A DNA stretch of 20,288 bases from Bacteroidota bacterium (lineage in GTDB: Bacteria > Bacteroidota > Bacteroidia > Bacteroidales > Prolixibacteraceae): the NCBI GenBank assembly GCA_023412195.1, contig JAEYNZ010000011.1, forward strand, positions 1 to 20,288. Reading direction: 5' to 3'. Within the stretch, counting starts at the first letter, position 1; each line of letters opens with the position of its first letter. Both the position numbers and the translations under genes were made by a program. Positions 1-8,100 of this stretch are shown in pieces. Under the pieces are notes generated by a model. It saw nothing but the letters and a program-made list of their open reading frames with translations. It was not told the origin of the DNA and ran no database searches.

Positions 1-147
1 TGATTATAAATACAATAAGGTGTAAATTAGTAAACCGGATATTTGCTGTTGTAAAAAGACAAGTACCCTATGTGAAAATTTATCAACAAAATTTTACCTG
101 AAAATTTGGATATATCTTAGAATTCACCAAATCCCACAATGTCCACC
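1..147. other. AT-rich non-coding left edge
   Basis: No reading frame of useful length, RNA gene or clear promoter is seen in this AT-rich stretch. It ends where the repeat block begins, at a run of A residues followed by the first CTCTGCG-type box. It may be the 3' flank of a gene lying to the left of the window, but nothing in it shows that. Confidence 0.5.
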
Positions 148-205
148 AAAAAAAAAATAGCCAGGTCCTCTGCGCCTCTCCGCCTCTGCGGTTCAAAATC
201 CTCCT

Positions 206-223
206 AACCACCGACAGGTGGTT
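206..223. repeat. AACCACC/GGTGGTT hairpin 1 (loop GACA)
   Basis: A perfect 7-bp inverted repeat with a 4-nt loop. It starts 12 nt after the CGGTT that ends the CTCTGCG-type box at 167-193. It is the first of seven such box-plus-hairpin pairs in the window. Confidence 0.85.
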
Positions 224-376
224 TCCCAAACTGTGAATCTGTGGCAATTAAATTAAAAAGAATCCAGGGCCAGATTAACGCACTGACAGCTACCTCGTAA
301 AGTTTACGACTTGAGGCTTGCTGTTGATAGACCCTTTCCCTCACCCCTCCAACGCACAATGTACATCCATCGCGCA

Positions 377-399
377 CCCCTCTCCATAACAGAGAGGGG
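377..399. repeat. CCCCTCTC/GAGAGGGG hairpin, copy A
   Basis: A perfect 8-bp stem around a 7-nt loop (CATAACA). The same hairpin recurs at 1159-1181 in the second copy of the unit with identical arms and loop, although bases around it have changed. Confidence 0.85.
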
Positions 400-503
400 C
401 GAAGACTCCGGCCGCGGGCAAGTCTGCCGTAAAAATAGCAATCCGCGCAAAACCACATCATAACTCTCTGCGCCTCTCCATCTCAGCGGTTTATCCTCCT
501 CCT

Positions 504-521
504 AACCACCAAAAGGTGGTT
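504..521. repeat. AACCACC/GGTGGTT hairpin 2 (loop AAAA)
   Basis: A perfect 7-bp stem. Its loop is AAAA, whereas the matching hairpin in the other copy (1286-1303) has GAAA. It begins 12 nt after CGGTT of the box at 464-491. Confidence 0.85.
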
Positions 522-988
522 TCTAATCTGTATGGCTGGGAACAGGTGGCAAAGTGCTAGGAGCAAGGAACAAGTTGTACAGTGCAAAGATGGCATCCAA
601 CGGAAATGCAAAAACCTTATTTAAATTTCCAACCTTAGTAACCTGGCATCAAAACCTGATCCCCCTGCCTCATTACCTTAATACCTTATTAATGACGGTG
701 TGCGGATGATGCGGATAAGATGTGCTTACAAGAGGCGAAGATGGCGTTTTCATCTTTAACCCTTCGAGGTTTACAACCCTCGAAGGTTGCGAATGGGGTT
801 TCTGCCGATGAAGATGGTTCTCCGCGATCGGCATTCTGCATTTTAGTGTCTTTGGTGTTTTTTTGTGTTTTGATGGTTGAATTCTTTTACCACCAAAGCA
901 CCTGCCTGCCGTAGGTAGGCCAAAAAGAACTTTAAAAGAAACAGCCATCCTCTGCGTCTCTCCGCCTCTGCGGTTAAAAATTCCTACC

Positions 989-1005
989 AACCACCGAAGG
1001 TGGTT
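989..1005. repeat. AACCACC/GGTGGTT hairpin 3 (loop GAA)
   Basis: A perfect 7-bp stem with a 3-nt loop. It begins 13 nt after CGGTT of the box at 949-975. Confidence 0.85.
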
Positions 1006-1158
1006 TCCCAAACTGTAAATCTCTGGCAATTAAATTAAAAAGAATCCAGGGCCAGATTAACGCACTGACAGCTACATCGTAAAGTTTACGACTTGAGGCT
1101 TGCTGTTGATAGACCCTTTCCCTCACCCCTCCAACGCACAATGTACATCCATCCCGCA

Positions 1159-1181
1159 CCCCTCTCCATAACAGAGAGGGG
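1159..1181. repeat. CCCCTCTC/GAGAGGGG hairpin, copy B
   Basis: The counterpart of 377-399, with identical 8-bp arms and CATAACA loop. Confidence 0.85.
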
Positions 1182-1285
1182 CGAAGACTCCGGTCGCGGG
1201 CAAATCTGCCGTAAAAATAGCAATCCGCACAAAACCACATCATAACTCTCTGCGCCTCTCCGTCTCTGCGGTTTATATTCCTCAT

Positions 1286-1303
1286 AACCACCGAAAGGTG
1301 GTT
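1286..1303. repeat. AACCACC/GGTGGTT hairpin 4 (loop GAAA)
   Basis: A perfect 7-bp stem with a GAAA loop, 12 nt after CGGTT of the box ending at 1273. As RNA, the loop would be a GNRA tetraloop. Confidence 0.85.
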
Positions 1304-1689
1304 TCTAATCTGTATGGCTGGGAACAGGAGGCAAAGTGCTAAGAGCAAGGAACAAGTTGTACAGTGCAAAGATGGCTGAATCCAACGGAAATGCAAAAAC
1401 CTTATTTAAAATTTCCAACCTTAGTAACCTGGCATCTAAACCTACCCCCCCTGCCTTATTGCCTTATTACCTTATTAATGACGGTGTGCGGATGATGCGG
1501 ATAAGATGTGCTTACAAGAGGCGAAGATGGCGTTTTCATCTTTAACCCCTCGAGGTTTACAACCCTCGAAGGTTGCGAATGGGGTTTCTGCCGATGAAGA
1601 TGGTTCTCCGCGATCGGCATTCTCCATTTTAGTGTCTTTGGTGGTTTTTTGTGTTTTGGTGGTTGAATTCTTTTACCACCAGGGCACCT

Positions 1690-1738
1690 GCCTGCCGTAG
1701 GCAGGCCAATAGGAACACCTGCCTGCCGGTAGGCAGGC
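1690..1738. repeat. Doubled GCCTGCC/GGCAGGC palindrome
   Basis: Two adjacent palindromes: GCCTGCC-GTA-GGCAGGC at 1690-1706 and GCCTGCC-GGTA-GGCAGGC at 1721-1738. Related but decayed versions stand at 901-919 and 19949-19965, each just downstream of a TTTGGTG/CACCAAA-like inverted repeat. From memory, close relatives of this palindrome are common in Bacteroidetes intergenic DNA. That is recollection, not something tested here. Confidence 0.8.
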
Positions 1739-1806
1739 CAAAAAGAACTTTAAAAAGAAAAGCCCATCTCTGCGTCTCTCCGCCTCTGCGGTTAAAAATT
1801 CCTTCC

Positions 1807-1823
1807 AACCACCGAAGATGGTT
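1807..1823. repeat. AACCACC/GATGGTT hairpin 5 (decayed)
   Basis: The same position relative to its box (CGGTT ends at 1793, 13 nt upstream), but one base of the 3' arm has changed (GATGGTT), leaving one mismatch in the stem. It is the only imperfect stem of the seven. Confidence 0.75.
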
Positions 1824-1890
1824 TCCCTAAGATGTGAATCTGTGGCTGTGAGCATTTACATACCTGCCTTCCCACCAACCCCCGCACCCG

Positions 1891-1928
1891 TTCGCGTAAT
1901 TCGCCCTAATTCGCGCAATTCGTTCTAA
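1891..1928. repeat. TTCG-AA short tandem array
   Basis: Four back-to-back imperfect units each beginning TTCG and ending AA: TTCGCGTAA, TTCGCCCTAA, TTCGCGCAA, TTCGTTCTAA. Unit lengths alternate 9, 10, 9, 10 nt. No reading frame uses the array. It sits between the tandem unit and the third partial copy of the box-hairpin element. Confidence 0.7.
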
Positions 1929-1929
1929 T

Positions 1930-2008
1930 GAAAAAAAAATAGCCAGGTCCTCTGCGCCTCTCCGTCTCTGCGGTTCAAAATCCTCCTAACCACCGACAGG
2001 TGGTTTCA
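1930..2008 (+). repeat. Third copy of the unit's left end (~79 bp direct repeat)
   Basis: This stretch matches the left end of the repeat block (about 148-226) nearly base for base. It includes the A-run, AGCCAGGTCC, the CTCTGCG-type box, CAAAATCCTCCT and the hairpin with the same GACA loop (1988-2005). The ~1.8-kb repeat block is therefore bracketed by two near-identical direct repeats of about 79 bp. The sequence diverges right after GGTGGTTTC. Confidence 0.8.
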
Positions 2009-2157
2009 ATCCTGTAAGCGGAGAATTTAAATAAAACCTGTAAAAAATAATCCTACCAATTAAGTAGGTAATGTGATAAATATTCTCTAAATTGATTTAC
2101 CATACAGACAGATAGCCTGGCGACGCTTTACCACTTAATAATTTGATATTTTATACC
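2009..2157 (+). other. Leader region of the toxin gene
   Basis: AT-rich, non-repetitive spacer between the repeat block and the fused B-C toxin gene. It must hold the toxin promoter if the gene is transcribed from here. I see no clean TAnnTTTG box (2139-2145, TAATTTG, is one base short and too close to the start) and no Shine-Dalgarno sequence before the ATG at 2158. A weak CCTAC/GTAGG inverted repeat lies at 2052-2068. Confidence 0.4.
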
Positions 2158-5100
2158 ATGAATGAAGTATCAAAAAAAACCAGCAACAACAGCCATGGAG
2201 TATCAGATTTCCTCAGTACTGACAAAGGCAAAACAAAATCAAATGCCATTGAAGTACCCTCCATTTCCTTACCTAAGGGCGGTGGTGCAATCAAAGGCAT
2301 CGATGAAAAATTCTCCGTGAATTCAATCAATGGCACTTCGTCATTCTCCATCCCATTGCCCTTTTCACCTGCAAGAGGTGCCTCCCCGGAACTCAGCCTG
2401 ACATACAATTCAGGGGCCGGCAATGGCATTTTTGGCCTGGGCTGGAATCTGGGGTTAAGTTCAATCAGGCGGAAAACCGATCAGGAATTGCCACAGTACC
2501 TGGACACCCCGGATTCAGATACCTTTCTGTTTTCTGAAGCCGGGGATCTGGTCCCTGAGTTCATAAAGAACGGGGATGGAAGCTTTCAGACCGATGCTGA
2601 AAATGAATACCTCATTCATGAAAAACCCTCTCCGGATGGAAACTTCACAATCAGATTTTACAGGCCCCGGATCGAAGGCCTCTTTGCCCGTATCGAACGC
2701 TGGACAGAAAACATCACAGGCAGAATAAAATGGAGGGTCATCACACGGGATAATACAACCACACTCTATGGATGGACCGATGGTTCTGTTATCTCCAACC
2801 CTGCCGATGCCCGCCGGATCTTCGAATGGCTTCCGGAGTTTCTGTTCGACGATAAGGGAAACTGTGCGCAGTACATCTACAAAAAAGAAGATCATACCGG
2901 CTTCGATACGTCCTTACTGCACAACCGCAACAGGTTCAGATCAGGAGCAGTTACCTATACCAATCTTTATCCTGACAAAATCCTGTACGGCAATGTGAAG
3001 CCTTATATACAGTCTGAAAATATCTTCCCTGCAGAAGCTGACTACATGTTCCAGACCGCTTTTGATTATGGAACAACGGATTTGGTAAACGAATCCCCTG
3101 AAAAAATAAACGACTGGGATTTCAGGCAGGATGCTTTCTCTGACTACAAAGCCGGTTTTGAAATCAGAACTACGCGGTTGTGCAAACGGGTCTTGTTGTT
3201 TCACGTATTTGAAGAACTTGCTGTAAAACCTGATAAACCGGATAAAAAAACACTCATCAGGTCAGTAAATTTTGAATACGACACCTCTGCAGAACAGGAT
3301 TTTACATTTCTGAAAAAAATAACTTCCTGTGGATACATCAAAAAGCCCGACGGAACCTATTCCAATAAAAAACTGCCGCCGCTGGAGTTTGATTATCAGA
3401 AGCATGACTGGAACACAGAAATAAAAACAATCTCTTCTGAAGATCTGGTACATGCACCGGCCGGACTGGATGAACCGCCGTATCAGTTTGTTGATTTGTT
3501 CAATGAAGGATTATCAGGCATACTTACAGAGCAGGCAAATGGCTGGTACTATAAGCACAATCTGGGTGAAGGAAAATTTGAGCAGGCAAAGCTGGTTTCT
3601 CCCAAACCTTCATTTGCAGGATTGGGAGGCCAGCTTCAGTTAACCGACCTGGATGCTGATGGCGGCAAACAGCTGGCAGGTTTCAATACTGAACCCAGGG
3701 GCTATTTCGAACTGAATGATGACAACGAATGGTATGGGCTACGGTCATTTAAAACCCTGCCCAACATTGATTTCGGAGATGCAAATACCCGTTTGCTTGA
3801 TCTGAATGGCGATGGCAAGCCGGAAATGGTGATATCAGAAGACCAGGTTTTTACATGGTATGCATCCGAAGGCAGGAATGGATTTGCAGCTGCACGGAAA
3901 ACTTCAAAACCCATCGATGAAGAAGAAGGCCCGCACATTGTGTTTGCTGATACATTGCAAACCATTTACCTTGCGGATATGTCGGGCGACGGCATGACGG
4001 ACATTGTCCGGATCCGGAACGGGGAGATCTGCTATTGGCCTAACCTGGGATACGGAAAATTCGGCACAAAAGTAGCTTTCGACCAGGCGCCGGTTTTTGA
4101 TCATCCGGAGTCATTTAATCCCAGCTACCTCAGGCTGGCCGACATCGATGGCTCAGGCACTGCGGATATCATTTACCTTGGAAAAGATAAATTCACCTGC
4201 TGGAAAAACTTAAGCGGCAACCGCTTTTCAACTGTGCCTTTTGAAATAGATTCATTTCCTGGAATCCATTCACAGGCAAAAATAACTGTAACAGATTTGC
4301 TGGGAAATGGCGTTGCCTGTATCGTATGGTCCAGTCCGCTGGCAAGAGATGCAAATGCTCCTTTAAAGTATATTGATCTGATGAACAGCAGGAAGCCCCA
4401 TATTATGGTTTCGTATAAAAACAACCTTGGAAAGGAGGTCTCCCTGGAATATCAGCCATCAACAAAATTTTACCTCGAAGATAAACAAGCCGGTAAACCT
4501 TGGGTAACCAAACTGCATTTTCCTGTTCACTGCATTTCACAGACCACAACGGAAGATAAAATATCGGGGTACAAGTTTGTAAGTACATACAAATACCACC
4601 ATGGGTATTACGATCATGCTGAACGGGAGTTCAGAGGCTTCGGGATGGTGGAACAAACCGATGCAGAGTCATTCGAACACTGGGAAAAAAGCGGTGCATC
4701 CAATATTGCCGATGCCACGCTGCACCAGGAACCTGTGGTTTCAAAAACATGGGTTCATACAGGAGCCTTTCTGCGAAAAGACAAAATCCTCAGCCAGTTT
4801 TCTGAAGATTACTGGTATGAGGAAATGGAACGGCAGGGGTTTCCTGCAACACATCATGAAGCAGCATTGCCCGATGCAAGGATTATTACCGCACCCGGAA
4901 TGGATCCGGCCCTTCCTGATCATCTTTCGGCACAGGAGTGGCAGGAAGCTTTAAGAGCCTGCAAGGGAATGGCTTTGCGGTCAGAAACATTTGCCAGGGA
5001 TGCCATCAGGCATGGCAACACACCAGAAGCCAGGAAGAAAGAACTCACCCCGTTTATGGTAGCAACCCATAACTGTGTCATTGAACTGTTGCAGCCCAGA

Positions 5101-8100
5101 GGCATGAACAGGCATGCTGTTTTTGCAGTAAAGGAAAGTGAATCCATAACCTACAGCTACGAGCGGAATGCTGAAGACCCCCGCATTGCCCATAACCTGA
5201 ACATCAGGCTGGATGAATACGGAAATGTGCTGGAATCTGCTTCCGTAGTTTATCCGCGATTGCTGAATGACGGTTCCTTACCGGCCAATACACAGCTGGA
5301 GCAAAGCAAAACAATCATCATTTACACAGAAAACAAGTTTACAAACGATGTTTCCGGTGAAGATGTCCATCGCCTGAGGCTGCCTTCTGAAGTTAAAACC
5401 TGGGAACTGAAAGGTGTGCCCAAACCAAATGATTACCATACACCTGCAGATTTTGCAGATATTCTTTCTGATTTAAATTCAGACACTGCCTTATACCATG
5501 AAATTCATAAACCCCCGGTTCCGGGCAAGGCTCAGAAACGGCTGATCGAACACATACAGACAAAATTTTATGACGACAACCTCGACAATCCTTTGCCGCT
5601 GCATGAACTGGAGTCGCTGGCAATCCCTTATGAAAGCTACCAGCTGGCCTACACTCCTGAACTGCTGACTGACATCTTTGACTCCAAAGTTACCCCGGGC
5701 ATCTTAACGGAAGGGAAATTTATCCTGACCGATAACAACTGGTGGGTAAGATCTGGTACCATTCAGTTTAAAGCTCCAGGGGAAACCCGTGCCGATGCCC
5801 AAAACCGCTTCTATAGCCCCCTCTCCTGGACCGACCCGTATGGAGCAGTTACCAAAGTGAAATATTACAGGGATTACTTCCTGTTTATGGAAGAAACCGA
5901 AGATGCCCTGGGCAATGTAGCTAAGGTCGAAAACCCGGATCCTGCACAACCGGGCTTTAACTTCCGGACGCTGTCCCCTCAGTGGCTGAAAGACATCAAC
6001 GACAATTATTCTGCAACCATAACCGATGAACTGGGCCTTGTAAAGGCAGTGGCGGTCATGGGTGCTGGCAATGAAGCCGATGAACTGACTGGGTTTACTG
6101 AACAAACGGATGCTGCAGAATCAGCCCTGATTGCCGGATTTTTCTCTGCACCCGATTCCGTTCAGCTTATCGCTGCCGGAAAAACTTTGCTGAACAGGGC
6201 TTCTTCAAGGTATGTATATGATTTCGATGCCTGGACTTCAACGGGCAAGCCAGCCGTAGTTGCTGCCATTACCCGTGAACAGCATTTCAGCAACATGCCG
6301 GATTCACCTGTCCAGATTGCTTTTGAATATTCCAATGGAATGGGTGAAGTGGTCATGAAAAAGGTACAGGCAGAACCGGGCATTGCGAAACAGGTTGTTG
6401 TGAATCCTGACAACACCATCATGGTCAACGAAATAAATACGGCCACCCTCCTGCCCCCTCAGCTCCGGTGGACCGGCACTGGAAGAACCATCCGGAATAA
6501 CAAGGGAACTGCAGTCAGGCAATATGAACCCTATTTTTCTGCAACCTGGCATTTTGAAGACCATAAAGAACTGGTGGAAACAGGCGTCACGCCTATAATG
6601 TACTATGATGCTGCAGGCCGGCTGATTAAAACTGAAATGCCTGATAAAACATTTTCCCGGGTAGAATTTGATTCCTGGAAGCAGAAAATCTATGATGCCA
6701 ATGATACCATAAAGGACAGCGAATGGTATGCATCAAGGATTCTAGTGCCCGCAGGTGATTTTCAAAAGATTGCTGCTGAAAAAGCTGCTGCCCATTACAA
6801 CACCCCTTCACAACTTCACCTCGACACGCTGGGAAGGCCCGTATTGCAACTTGATCACAATGGATGGGATGGATCAGACAACCCCATCCTGTACAAAACA
6901 GAAGTTGAACTGGATGTTGAAGGCAACCTCCGCACCGTGACCGATGCAAGGGACAATGAGGTGATGCAGTATAAATATGACATGCTGGGCAACATCGTAT
7001 ATCAGCACAGCATGGATTCAGGGCAGCGCTGGTCGTTCCCCAATATCATGGGCAATCCGCTTCGCACCTGGGATGAACGTGACCATGAATTTCAGTATTT
7101 TTATGACATTGCCCAGCGTCCCACCGAAAGCAAGGTAACAGGTGGCGACCGTTTAAAACCCGATGGCACAGCTGACCCCTTAAACCACATTTTCGACAAG
7201 GTCATTTATGGCGAGGGCATCAGCTTGAACGGTAAAACAGATAAGGAGCTGAACCTGCGCGGACAGGTTTACCGGCAATTCGATACCGGGGGACTGCTGG
7301 AAACACCCGGGTACGACTTCAAGGGTCAGCCCCTGTCGACTATAAGGAAGCTGTTCAGCAAATACAGGGAGGTCGTAAACTGGTCGGCAGCAAACCTTAC
7401 CAACGTCGATAAAAACCTGATTCCCGACCTTGAAGAAGATTTTATATTTCAGACAGAAACAGATGCTTTGGGAAGAATCACAAAACAAACTGCACCCGAC
7501 GGAAGCATCATAACTCCTGCTTACAACGAGGCAGGTCTGCTGAACAGCGAAACGGTTATGCATCCGGGGGCAGCAAATCCTGTCGAATACATCAGGGACA
7601 TTGACTACAACGAAAAAGGGCAACGGGAGAAAATCATTTACGGAAATGACGTAACCACCATTTTCCATTACGACCGGGAGACCTTCCGGCTGAACCGGCT
7701 GGAAAGCAAACGCGGAAATAACAACTCACTGCAGGACTGGCATTATACCTTCGACCCGGTTGGTAACATTACCCATATCGAGGACAAAATTGCTCCGGTT
7801 GAGTTTTATAAAAACAGTGCAGTATCATCCTTGTGTACATACACCTACGATGCCCTGTATCGTCTGGTGGAAGCAACTGGCAGGGAAAATAATGCAGCCC
7901 TGCAATTTGGTGCCTGTGACAACTGGAACGACAAGCCATATATGCACGGCCTGAACCCGGGCGACCCGATGGCCCTGCGCAATTACACCCAAAGCTACCA
8001 GTATGATGCTGTTGGCAACATCATGGAGATGAAACACCTGGCAACAGGGGGCAACTGGACGAGAGGTTATGAATATGAAACTACAAATAACAGGTTAAAG

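Larger units (their letters stand above)
167..948 (+). repeat. Tandem intergenic repeat unit, copy A (~780 bp)
   Basis: This is the first of two neighbouring diverged copies of a composite non-coding unit. The landmark AATCCAGGGC lies at 261 here and at 1043 in the second copy, an offset of 782. Within the copy lie, in order: a CTCTGCG-type box (167-199) with hairpin 206-223; hairpin CCCCTCTC/GAGAGGGG at 377-399; a second box (464-492) with hairpin 504-521; a TTCGAGG/CCTCGAA inverted repeat around 758-788; CTTTGGTG/CACCAAAG arms at 850-857 and 891-898; and a CCTGCC/GGTAGG palindrome at 901-919. Short frames on both strands exist, but I see no sign that they are genes. The unit looks like a patchwork of small palindromic repeats duplicated as a block. 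Confidence 0.85.
949..1769 (+). repeat. Tandem intergenic repeat unit, copy B (~820 bp)
   Basis: This is the second copy of the unit at 167-948, in the same orientation and order. Elements are: box 949-980 with hairpin 989-1005; CCCCTCTC/GAGAGGGG hairpin 1159-1181; box 1245-1273 with hairpin 1286-1303; the CTCGAGG/CCTCGAA inverted repeat around 1544-1574; TGGTGGT/ACCACCA arms at 1657-1663 and 1675-1681; and GCCTGCC/GGCAGGC palindromes. It differs from copy A by scattered substitutions and small insertions. One insertion of about 30 bp doubles the GCCTGCC palindrome (1690-1706 and 1721-1738). The divergence says the duplication is not brand new. Confidence 0.85.

Noticed and set aside
82..99. 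18-base exact match between the left edge (82-99) and the toxin gene (4458-4475)
   Set aside because: The match encodes STKFYL in the toxin, but the frame at the left edge shows no TcB similarity on either side, so a decayed TcB copy is not supported. AT-rich chance similarity is enough.
204..461. Reverse-strand frame of 85 aa, with a near-copy inside a 140-aa frame in the second repeat unit (974-1396)
   Set aside because: The frame exists in both copies only because the DNA is duplicated. The visible protein differences (L/F, G/D, E/D, T/R, S/L) are mostly amino-acid-changing, it runs through hairpins and repeat boxes, and no domain is recognisable.
720..914. Paired 64-aa plus-strand frames in the two repeat copies (720-914 and 1506-1700)
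   Set aside because: They run through the palindromic arms and end in the GCCTGCC palindrome. Similarity follows from the duplication, and no start signal or domain is seen.
167..2008. CRISPR array
   Set aside because: The repeats are spaced irregularly (about 160-480 bp), contain several palindrome families, and lack uniform 30-40-nt spacers and cas genes.
2139..2145. TAATTTG as a promoter -7 box for the toxin gene
   Set aside because: It is one base shorter than TAnnTTTG and would start transcription at or inside the start codon. No matching upstream element was found.
2143..2157. TTG start at 2143 for the toxin gene
   Set aside because: It only adds five residues (MIFYT) before an ATG at 2158 that starts a typical hydrophilic N-terminus. 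Neither start has a Shine-Dalgarno sequence, so the ATG is preferred, but the TTG cannot be excluded.
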